Shown: positions 37,351 to 43,247 of the stretch, piece by piece
Position numbering within the stretch: position 1 is the stretch's first letter
Layout: each line of letters begins with the position of its first letter
Assembly (NCBI RefSeq): GCF_030539875.1
Contig: NZ_JAUNXI010000016.1
Span: 1 to 43,247, forward strand
DNA: 43,247 nucleotides
Direction: 5' to 3'
Source of the DNA: Methanobrevibacter sp.
GTDB taxonomy: Archaea; Methanobacteriota; Methanobacteria; Methanobacteriales; Methanobacteriaceae
Program-made: the position numbers and the translations under genes
The notes under the pieces: model-generated
Seen by the model: the letters and a program-made list of their open reading frames with translations, nothing else
Database searches by the model: none
Told to the model about the DNA's origin: nothing

Positions 37351-37390
37351 TATATAAAGGTTTCTATTTTAGTAAACAAAGGTTAGTAAA
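37351..37390 (-). promoter_or_regulatory. lonB promoter: TATA box with upstream direct repeat
   Basis: On the minus strand a classic AAACC plus TTTATATA (TATA box at 37351-37358) would start transcription near 37327, about 60 nt before the lonB ATG. Just upstream, TTAGTAAA occurs twice (37369-37376 and 37383-37390, plus-strand sense) with a 14-nt period, a fit for a dimeric regulator contacting one DNA face near the B-recognition element. Confidence 0.55.
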
Positions 37391-37863
37391 AGATTCGTGT
37401 TTTTGAATTCATGCACCTTAACAGCACAACAATTCAAAAATGTAATTCTTTAGTTACTTTAATAATCAAAAATATTGGCAGTTTATCTTCAACATCAAAA
37501 ATCACCAAACCTACCATTATCCCCTGTCAGTTCAGACCAATAATCATACAGGTTCACATCAAAAATTTTAAAATCATACAATACAAATCCAAATCATAAT
37601 ATTTTTAATATACAAACTAAAATTCACTGAAATAAAAATTTAAATGAAAAAAAAGATAAGATATATATTTATTATTAAATATATAATCAAATGCAATGTT
37701 AATCTTCAATGATTAAATATTGCCAATCGATTTGAATGCATGGTCGCCATATCAGTCAATTTTATATTAGAATAATATTTCCATATTATTGAAAACCCCA
37801 AATTAACGAGATATTCCGAATCCATGCTTCAAATCAAATTAAGAAAATCTCATTTTAAAATTA

Positions 37864-37870
37864 TTTATAA
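37864..37870 (+). promoter_or_regulatory. TATA box of cobyric acid synthase
   Basis: TTTATAA is centred about 25 nt before the ATG at 37893, the normal distance from TATA to transcription start. No ribosome binding site is present, so the mRNA is probably leaderless or nearly so. Confidence 0.55.
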
Positions 37871-37892
37871 TATTAACTAGATATATTCACCT

Positions 37893-39419
37893 ATGACAAA
37901 TTGTATCATGGTTCAGGGAACATCCTCAAATGCTGGAAAGAGCATGCTTGTAGCGGCTTTATGTAGAATATATAAAAACAGAGGGTATAAAGTAGCCCCA
38001 TTTAAATCTCAAAACATGTCTTTAAACTCATACACCACAAAGGAAAACGGTGAAATTGGAATAGCGCAGATGCTGCAGGCGGAAGCTGCGATGGTTGAAC
38101 CGAGCATACACATGAATCCTGTTTTGCTCAAGCCGAAGGGAGATTTCACTTCAAACGTGATCATTCAGGGAAAATCCATCGGAGATATGGACTTCTACGA
38201 TTATCAGCACAAATACCATGATGATGCTCTGAAAGCCATAAAAGAAAGCTTCAATATTTTAAAAGAAGAATATGACGTCATAATCATTGAGGGGGCAGGG
38301 TCACCTGCCGAAATCAATATGCGCCGCCAGGACATTGCAAATATGGAAATTGCACACCTTGCAGATGCAAATGTTATCCTGATAGCAGACATTGAAATGG
38401 GAGGTGTTTTTGCAGCTATTGCAGGAACTTACGTCTTGCTTGACGATTATGACAGGTCACGGCTTAAGGCAACTGTAATCAACAAGTTCAGAGGAAATCT
38501 GGACATTCTAAAACCCGGACTTGATAGAATCGAAGAGATTACCGGAGAACCTGTTTTAGGAGTTCTCCCATATGACGAAACCCTGAAATTGCCCGAAGAA
38601 GATTCTGCATCCCTGACCACACACGAATTTGCAGAAAATAAAGACATCACAATAGGAGTCATAAGGCTTCCAAAAATAGCCAATTTCACAGACATCGACC
38701 CCTTTGAATACGAAGATGACGTTGCAGTTAAAATGATCGGAATCAATGATGATATCGGAGACGTCGATGCTATTTTAATTCCGGGAACCCGAAACTCTAC
38801 AGACGACATGTACGAACTGGAAAAAAGCGGCCTTGGAGACAAGATAATTGAAAAATCAAAAGACATACCGGTTATCGGAATATGCGGAGGTCTGCAAATC
38901 CTTGGAAAAATCATACATGATGAAGAAAAAAAAGAATCAAAGCACGGAACAGTCAGAGGCCTCGGACTTTTGGACATCGAATCCAAATTTGCAAGGTCAG
39001 ATAAAATAGTAACACAGTCAGAGGCAAGAATCTCTCAAAATCTCAAAGGCCTGGCCGGTGAAATATTTAAAGAAATTGCAGGTGAAACCGTTACAGGTTA
39101 TGAGATTCATGAAGGTACAAGCGAACTTTTAAATTCCGAAGCATTGCTGAACATTTCCAAAGGACAGGGAAACAACGACGAAGGCCTAATCGACGGTGCA
39201 TGCAACGGCAACGTGTTTGCAACATATTTCCATGGAATATTCCACAACTATAATTTCAGAAGAGAATTGCTGAACTATCTAAGGGTCAAAAAAGGCCTTG
39301 AAGCCAGATACGGTCCGGATCCTTATGAAACCCAAAAGGATTACTCCTTAAACAAGCTGGCAGAAATAGTTGAAGAAAATTTGGATATGAAAATCATTGA
39401 CGAATTGTTATTTCCATGA
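37893..39419 (+). CDS. cbiP: Cobyric acid synthase
   Basis: The enzyme (CobQ/CbiP) amidates four side chains of adenosylcobyrinic acid a,c-diamide using glutamine and ATP in cobamide synthesis. The 508-residue protein has an N-terminal P-loop MVQGTSSNAGKSMLVAALCRI, conserved FKSQNMSLNSY and IIIEGAGSPAEINM. The class I glutaminase Cys is in GICGGLQILG (about residue 332) and a C-terminal His in ATYFHGIFHN. It fits the cbiMNQO cobalt importer functionally, though 27 kb away. It is a single gene, probably leaderless. Confidence 0.95.
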   Translation: MTNCIMVQGTSSNAGKSMLVAALCRIYKNRGYKVAPFKSQNMSLNSYTTKENGEIGIAQMLQAEAAMVEPSIHMNPVLLKPKGDFTSNVIIQGKSIGDMDFYDYQHKYHDDALKAIKESFNILKEEYDVIIIEGAGSPAEINMRRQDIANMEIAHLADANVILIADIEMGGVFAAIAGTYVLLDDYDRSRLKATVINKFRGNLDILKPGLDRIEEITGEPVLGVLPYDETLKLPEEDSASLTTHEFAENKDITIGVIRLPKIANFTDIDPFEYEDDVAVKMIGINDDIGDVDAILIPGTRNSTDDMYELEKSGLGDKIIEKSKDIPVIGICGGLQILGKIIHDEEKKESKHGTVRGLGLLDIESKFARSDKIVTQSEARISQNLKGLAGEIFKEIAGETVTGYEIHEGTSELLNSEALLNISKGQGNNDEGLIDGACNGNVFATYFHGIFHNYNFRRELLNYLRVKKGLEARYGPDPYETQKDYSLNKLAEIVEENLDMKIIDELLFP

Positions 39420-39507
39420 CATATAACCTACATGTCATCTCTTTAACTTTAAATCATCACCAGCCGGCATACCTTAGTCATTTACCCTCTCAGACTATTT
39501 TTTGAAG

Positions 39508-39702
39508 CTATTCATTATCCATTTCATCAAGTTCCCTTTGCAAGTCGGCAATCTGCATTTCCTTATAGAACCTTTCAAACCTTCCTGTTTCAATAAGAAA
39601 CGCTGAAACCTCAAGAGCATCCCTGTAGGTATAATTTGACTCTTTGATAATCTGCTTTTTATCCTCATCCATGTAGGATGATGTATTATTTATATTAGCC
39701 AT
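39508..39702 (-). CDS. Small acidic protein of unknown function
   Basis: The 64-residue protein is mostly helical and charged (MDEDKKQIIKESNYTYRDALEV, then a coiled-coil-like KEMQIADLQRELDEMDNE tail). The N terminus is Asn-rich. It could be a small antitoxin or adaptor, but no family is recognised. It is a lone gene with a weak ribosome binding site. Confidence 0.55.
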   Translation of the reverse strand: MANINNTSSYMDEDKKQIIKESNYTYRDALEVSAFLIETGRFERFYKEMQIADLQRELDEMDNE

Positions 39703-40066
39703 AGCTATTACAACCTGTATATATTAATTAATATAATATTTTATTATTTCAATTATATAAAATTATCATGTCAAAATGACAGCGAGTTTACACTCCACTT
39801 TCATGAATTAAGGAATATATCAGAATAATCAATGGCTTTTGCACAGCAATGGACTCATCTTGTTATGCACATTCCATCATTTTTATTTTGATTTTAAATA
39901 CCTGTTTTCTGATTTGCTTTTCAGATTAAATTTCTGCAGCATATTCTCTTTAAAACTCTCCGTCTGATATTATGTTCAGGTTTGGCATTGGTTGTAAAAT
40001 GAAATGTTGCTTTAAATCCCATATTTACTTGTCGGCAAGCATTATTCATTTTAGACACTGAAAAAA
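39703..40066. other. Intergenic region with a possible short ORF
   Basis: This 364-nt region lies between two minus-strand genes. The minus strand holds a 42-codon ORF from ATG 40049 to TGA 39921, reading VNMGFKATFHFTTNAKPEHN then RRRVLKRICCRNLI, which is basic and Cys-containing. It lacks a clear ribosome binding site and has stops on both sides, so it may be a gene remnant. Nothing else was found. Confidence 0.3.
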
Positions 40067-40423
40067 CTAAACAATTATGCGCCCGTCATTATGAATATCG
40101 ATGATCACTCCGAAAATGTCTGAGATGCCAACCCAATTGCGAATACCTTCATATTCATAGAGTTCACCGTTTTTCACATAAGTTCCATTTACGTTATCAC
40201 TAATTTTTAAATCATATGAAAATTTTATAAATTCTTCAATTTCATTGTTAAGTTTATCAATATGCTTATTTCCAAAAAATGACTTAACTTTTTGTGTGAA
40301 AGTTTTATCTAATTTTTTTGATTCAATATAATCTGCTAAATCTAAATGTGATCCACACTCTTGGCAAAAATTATCATCATTTCCATTTTCAAAATTACAG
40401 TTCGGACAAAATTTTTCTGACAT
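40067..40423 (-). CDS. Zinc-ribbon protein of unknown function
   Basis: The 118-residue protein begins with a zinc ribbon (CPNCNFENGNDDNFCQECGS, Cys at 6, 9, 21, 24), followed by a basic helical linker (TFTQKVKSFFGNKH) and an alpha/beta domain ending IIDIHNDGRIIV. No membrane segment. It resembles many zinc-ribbon proteins in Methanobrevibacter accessory regions. Only a weak ribosome binding site (AGGGAAG) is visible. The role is unknown. Confidence 0.7.
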   Translation of the reverse strand: MSEKFCPNCNFENGNDDNFCQECGSHLDLADYIESKKLDKTFTQKVKSFFGNKHIDKLNNEIEEFIKFSYDLKISDNVNGTYVKNGELYEYEGIRNWVGISDIFGVIIDIHNDGRIIV

Positions 40424-40521
40424 TGAATCAAACTTCCCTATTAATTCTCATGGGCATTAAGTTATGTTTAACAAAGTTAAAATAATTATGGTAAAATTAT
40501 GAAGAAATATTGAAACATAAA

Positions 40522-41022
40522 TTACCTATTATTTCTCCAATGATATAATTTATTGGCAGTATCCCTCCTTGTCTCATCGAATTGATATTGGCCTTCATCG
40601 CCATAGCTTGCAAAATGATGTGACTGGATAAAATCACTGCAGGAATCACCAGGACCGGATGTCGGATAACCTCTACGGCAAACCATTCCATAAGATGCAC
40701 CATATGGACTTACACTCCAATAAGTACAATTTAAACAAATATTTTCCCCATTATCGATCATGGAATCATAATCCGGTTCTCCGAAATCATAATCATCATC
40801 AGAACCTATATTTCTACTGCAAACAGCATCCTCTTTACCTACAGCCCTATTACATTCATAACAATAGTATTCATCACACAAATCTCCCAGTTCATTATTA
40901 CATGTAGGGCATCTGGCAACAATAACTTCATCTTCACTAAACATTCCACCACCACATTCATTACACAAATAACCTCCAATTACTTCAGATAAATTAGCGC
41001 CGCACTTTGGACATAACTTCAT
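40522..41022 (-). CDS. Protein with several zinc-ribbon motifs
   Basis: The 166-residue protein has CPKCG (about residue 4), CNECGGG (about 20), CPTCNNE (about 38) and CYECNR (about 54), making two zinc ribbons. A Cys-bearing second part follows: ICLNCTYWSVSPYGAS and DSCSDFIQSHHF. The latter half resembles proteins that describe a washed-out metal site. GGTGGTGA lies upstream of ATG 41022. No membrane segments. Function unknown. It is the last minus-strand gene before the rhuM cassette. Confidence 0.7.
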   Translation of the reverse strand: MKLCPKCGANLSEVIGGYLCNECGGGMFSEDEVIVARCPTCNNELGDLCDEYYCYECNRAVGKEDAVCSRNIGSDDDYDFGEPDYDSMIDNGENICLNCTYWSVSPYGASYGMVCRRGYPTSGPGDSCSDFIQSHHFASYGDEGQYQFDETRRDTANKLYHWRNNR

Positions 41023-41419
41023 ACTGTCACCACCAAATTATTTTTTTTAATAAGCTCGTCTAGATTTCAACTTTTGTATGTTGATCTATTGCATCAATAT
41101 TCCATGAAATAATTTTACTAAAATCACCCATAGTAATATGTTATTAATAAATTATGTTAGTTGATAAATTTATAATTAATGTGCAATTATCATCAGCACC
41201 ATAGCCGCCAACTTAATGATTTTAAATTTTTTATTAAGTTTTCATTTCAACATTTTTCATATTCAATATAATTCTTGATTTTAATCATATTGAATAACTC
41301 ATTGCAACAATCATTAAATAGCTATTCAAGCCATATCTTTTGGACATTTATCCAAAACATTAAATAACAACCAGATAAATTTTATAACAAAGTTGATTGA
41401 AAATTACCTGTAAGTGGCA
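41023..41419. other. Intergenic region with inverted repeats
   Basis: The AT-rich spacer upstream of the rhuM cassette contains two perfect inverted repeats: ATTCAATAT (41261-41269) with ATATTGAAT (41287-41295), and TTTTGGA (41338-41344) with TCCAAAA (41351-41357). Either may be a terminator or protein-binding site. No ORF stands out in this part. Confidence 0.4.
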
Positions 41420-41569
41420 CTACATTTTCGCGAGTTTAAATATGACGAGGTCCCTAACATCCATTACAACATCACCATCATTAACATTTCCCATCAATAG
41501 CGAAGAATTGGGATTGTGAAGCTTGAAATTCCTTTTAACAGGATTATTCGAGAAATTTGCATAATACAC
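41420..41569 (-). CDS. Short ORF in the left rhuM-flanking repeat
   Basis: From GTG 41569 to TAG 41420 the minus strand encodes 49 residues beginning YYANFSNNPVKRNFKLH and containing LLMGNVNDGDVVMDVR. The related ORF in the right repeat (42836-42991) shares YANFS, VKRNF, LH, LL, GNV, VV and VR, and the differences are mostly conservative (R/K, D/N, E/D), which favours real or once-real coding. No ribosome binding site is visible; the start codon lies just beside a copy of the repeated motif. Function unknown. Confidence 0.4.
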   Translation of the reverse strand: MYYANFSNNPVKRNFKLHNPNSSLLMGNVNDGDVVMDVRDLVIFKLAKM

Positions 41570-41705
41570 TCAGAAATCTACTACTTTTAGTGAAATTTGT
41601 TCAATACAATACGAACAAAAATTGGCCAAAAGTTGGAGAATTATGTACTACTTTTTGGTCAAACTTGTTTCATATTTAACAAACAAATATTATTCATCAA
41701 ATGCT
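41442..41705. repeat. Left direct repeat flanking rhuM
   Basis: This segment aligns over its whole length with 42863-43128 in the same orientation, with the best matches in GAAATTCCTTTTAACA, AATTTGCATAAT, TACTACTTTT and ATCAAATGCT. A 48-nt core differs at only about five positions by eye. It contains two copies of a motif TACTACTTTTxGTxAAAxTTGTTxC at 41579-41602 and 41646-41671. It ends about 80 bp before the rhuM start. No terminal inverted repeats or target duplication typical of an insertion sequence are obvious. Confidence 0.75.
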
Positions 41706-41786
41706 CTTGCAAAAATTGGATATAATAATCATTAACAAATATAAAACCAATTATATAATTTTTAGATTAAAGCAAGGAGGAAACGT

Positions 41787-42830
41787 ATGCCAGAATTTAA
41801 ACTTATTGAAAAGTTATTATACAAAAGCGAACAGAATGACATCGAAGCTGAATTTTTAATAGGCAATGATACATTATGGGCAAGTAGAAAAGTTGTTGCA
41901 GAAATTTTTGGAACATCTCCTCAAACTATATCCTACCATTTTAAAAATATCATATCTGAAGATGAACTTGAAGAAAATGAAGTAAGTATATCATCAGATA
42001 AACTATTTAAAGAGAATATAGAGTTTAGCAAAGAATATTTGCAAAACTCCAAAAAAGGAGGACGCCCTCAAATATGGTTTAATCTTGATGCAATCATATC
42101 AATAGGATATAGAATAAACAGTAAAGAAGCAACACAGTTCAGAAAATGGTCCAATAAAATTTTAAAAGAATATATGGTAAAAGGATTTGTCATAGACAAA
42201 GAACTTCTAAAAAAAGGTGGAAGATTCACAGAAGACTATTTCGATGAATTATTAGAAACCATTCGAGAAATAAGGGCTTCAGAGAGAAGATTCAATCAAA
42301 AAATCACAGACATTTATGCAACAAGTTTCGATTATGACAAAGATGCAGACATCACAAAGGAATTCTTTGCAACAGTACAGAACAAACTGATATATGCAAT
42401 AAGCAACCATACTGCCGCCGAGATTATAGAAACACGAAGTGATATTGGAAAAACCCGTATGGGATTGACAACATGGAAAAAAGCACCGAATGGAAAAATA
42501 CTCCAAAGTGATGTAGTCATATCAAAAAATTATTTAAATCAGAATGAATTATCCAGATTAAACAGTTTAGTGGAAGGTTTTTTGAATTTAGCTGAATCCC
42601 GTGCAGAAGACAGAATTCCAATGGGTATGAAGGACTGGAAGGAACTGCTGGATGATTACCTCAAACTTCGAAGACTGCCAATTCTAGTTGGAAAAGGTAA
42701 AATATCTGCTGAAGAGGCTAGAAAACATGTTCTTGAAAAATATGAAAAATTCAGAGTCATGCAAGATGAAAACTTCATTTCCGACTTTGATCAAATGATT
42801 TTGGATATAAAACGATTAGAAGGAAAATAA
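41787..42830 (+). CDS. rhuM: RhuM-family protein
   Basis: The 347-residue protein has an N-terminal helix-turn-helix-like region (ASRKVVAEIFGTSPQTISYH, about residues 32-52). The RhuM signature follows (GRPQIWFNLDAIISIGYRIN, residues 91-110, then QFRKWSNKILKEYMVKGFV), and a helical C-terminal domain carries TDIYATSFDYDKDADITKEFFATVQNKLI and HVLEKYEKFRVMQDENFISD. RhuM proteins are found on pathogenicity and mobile islands; biochemical function is not settled, with links to toxin-antitoxin and defence-rich loci. AGGAGG lies 7 nt before the ATG and TTATATAAT at 41751-41759 is a likely TATA box. The gene sits inside two direct repeats. Confidence 0.88.
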   Translation: MPEFKLIEKLLYKSEQNDIEAEFLIGNDTLWASRKVVAEIFGTSPQTISYHFKNIISEDELEENEVSISSDKLFKENIEFSKEYLQNSKKGGRPQIWFNLDAIISIGYRINSKEATQFRKWSNKILKEYMVKGFVIDKELLKKGGRFTEDYFDELLETIREIRASERRFNQKITDIYATSFDYDKDADITKEFFATVQNKLIYAISNHTAAEIIETRSDIGKTRMGLTTWKKAPNGKILQSDVVISKNYLNQNELSRLNSLVEGFLNLAESRAEDRIPMGMKDWKELLDDYLKLRRLPILVGKGKISAEEARKHVLEKYEKFRVMQDENFISDFDQMILDIKRLEGK

Positions 42831-42835
42831 TATGA

Positions 42836-42991
42836 TTAAAATAGTTTTTGCTGTGAATCAATATAACTAGGCTCCCTAACTTCCTTTACAACCTCACCCT
42901 CTTTAACATTACCAATCAATAGCAGAGAATCCTGGTCATGAAGCCTGAAATTCCTTTTAACAAGCTTAGTCGAAAAATTTGCATAATCCAT
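42836..42991 (-). CDS. Short ORF in the right rhuM-flanking repeat
   Basis: From ATG 42991 to TAA 42836 the minus strand encodes 51 residues: MDYANFSTKLVKRNFRLHD, then LLIGNVKEGEVVKEVREPSY and a QQKLF end. It is homologous to the ORF at 41420-41569. Its stop lies 6 nt after the rhuM stop, convergent. There is no clear ribosome binding site, but the start is adjacent to motif copy 43003-43026. It may be a small regulator or antitoxin-like protein; that is speculation. Confidence 0.45.
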   Translation of the reverse strand: MDYANFSTKLVKRNFRLHDQDSLLLIGNVKEGEVVKEVREPSYIDSQQKLF

Positions 42992-43128
42992 ATCAAATTA
43001 TCTACTACTTTTTGTGAAATTTGTTCGTGATAATACGAAAAATAAAGTCAAAAAGTACCTGAATTATGTACTACTTTTTAGTTAAACTTTTTTCATACCT
43101 AACGAACTAACATTGCCTATCAAATGCT
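42863..43128. repeat. Right direct repeat flanking rhuM
   Basis: This is the second copy of the roughly 265-bp repeat seen at 41442-41705, same orientation. It carries the motif copies at 43003-43026 and 43069-43094 and ends ATCAAATGCTC as the left copy does. After it, TATATAATA at 43227-43235 is followed by the window end, comparable to the TATA box that follows the left copy before rhuM. A second similar gene may therefore begin just outside the window. Confidence 0.75.
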
Positions 43129-43247
43129 CACTCCATAACAGCATGCCAGTGGAATACTAAAGTAATACCTAGGATAACATACGATTAATATTAATTGCAA
43201 AATCCTACAATAAAAATATCAAAAAGTATATAATAAAAAATATCAAA
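43129..43247. other. Terminal stretch after the right repeat
   Basis: This AT-rich 119-nt tail carries a direct repeat AAAAATATCAAA (about 43213-43224 and 43236-43247) around a TATA-like TATATAATA. It looks like a plus-strand promoter for a gene beyond the window edge. No coding sequence is supported. Confidence 0.35.

Larger units (their letters stand above)
37266..37892. other. Intergenic region between lonB and cobyric acid synthase
   Basis: This 627-nt AT-rich region holds the divergent promoters of lonB (minus) and cbiP (plus). A plus-strand open frame at 37411-37599 (62 codons) has no ribosome binding site and low-complexity sequence; I reject it as a gene. A 39-codon minus-strand frame at 37706-37825 (MDSEYLVNLGFSIIWKYY) is also weak. 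Apart from the two promoters I see no supported element. Confidence 0.4.

Noticed and set aside
37411-37599. 62-codon plus-strand ORF in the lonB-cbiP spacer
   Set aside because: It lacks a ribosome binding site, its sequence is Ile/Lys/Ser-rich with no domain, and the region fits a promoter spacer.
37706-37825. 39-codon minus-strand ORF (starts MDSEYLVNLGFSI)
   Set aside because: There is no ribosome binding site and no recognised family; open frames of this size are common in AT-rich DNA.
38447-38986. 179-codon minus-strand ORF inside cbiP
   Set aside because: It is antisense to a well-supported cobyric acid synthase and Ser-rich, with no recognisable domain.
40497-40703. 68-codon minus-strand ORF overlapping the multi-zinc-ribbon gene
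   Set aside because: It lies in a different frame of the 40522-41022 gene, which has clear CxxC motifs and a good ribosome binding site.
42863-43128. CRISPR array or transposon termini in the rhuM repeats
   Set aside because: The repeats are long, only two copies are present, spacing holds a gene, and no terminal inverted repeats or transposase were seen.

Overview
The window looks like chromosome from a methanogenic archaeon of the Methanobacteriales, most likely Methanobrevibacter. Reasons: very AT-rich intergenic DNA; archaeal information-processing genes (eL43/L37Ae, RpoP, Brix/Imp4-type protein, Pcc1, prefoldin beta, deoxyhypusine synthase, membrane-anchored LonB); a methanofuran biosynthesis gene (mfnB); archaeal pentameric riboflavin synthase; an AqpM-like aquaporin; several methanogen-typical proteins of unknown function (DUF2193, DUF371, DUF3194); TATA-box promoters; and GGTGAT-type ribosome binding sites. 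The genus is inferred from gene content and style, not from a database match.

Layout. 1-2.1 kb: a minus-strand translation/transcription cluster (eL43, rpoP, brix, pcc1, pfdB, DUF3194). 2.3-4.5 kb: mfnB then guaB. 4.6-7.6 kb: overlapping genes for a GT2 glycosyltransferase, a DUF2304 membrane protein and a LutA/LutB-like iron-sulfur pair. 7.6-8.1 kb: ribC. 8.1-10.7 kb: cbiMNQO cobalt importer. 11-12 kb: pyrF and a small membrane protein. 12-14.4 kb: HTH-CBS regulator, deoxyhypusine synthase and a membrane protein. 14.7-16.1 kb: a radical SAM/SPASM enzyme overlapping a small four-cysteine protein, a candidate peptide-modification pair. 16-19.4 kb: ferredoxin-like aldo/keto reductase, galU, tRNA-Leu(GAG), DUF371 and a GIY-YIG-type protein. 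19.4-25.5 kb: Ski2-like helicase, DUF368 transporter, aquaporin, DUF2193. 26-32.8 kb: rubredoxin, bacterial-type uvrA and uvrB, a small unknown protein, prs. 32.9-39.4 kb: exported and zinc-ribbon proteins, ADP-ribosylglycohydrolase with an overlapping partner, lonB, cobyric acid synthase. 39.5-43.2 kb: accessory region with short unknown genes, zinc-ribbon proteins and a RhuM-family gene.

The most unusual structure is at the right end. The rhuM-family gene (41787-42830) is bracketed by two diverged direct repeats of about 265 bp (41442-41705 and 42863-43128). Each repeat overlaps a related minus-strand ORF of about 50 codons and carries two copies of a roughly 25-nt motif. This resembles a cassette or a duplicated regulatory/toxin-antitoxin-like unit, and it may continue beyond the window. 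The second lead is the radical SAM/small-peptide pair at 14.7-16.1 kb.

Three genes or gene candidates are shorter than 60 codons but readable: rpoP (TTG start), rubredoxin, and the two repeat-associated ORFs. Several archaeal promoters and hairpin/T-run terminators can be read directly. Plus-strand genes at 32895, 33902 and 37893 sit about 25 nt after a TATA element, so they are probably leaderless.
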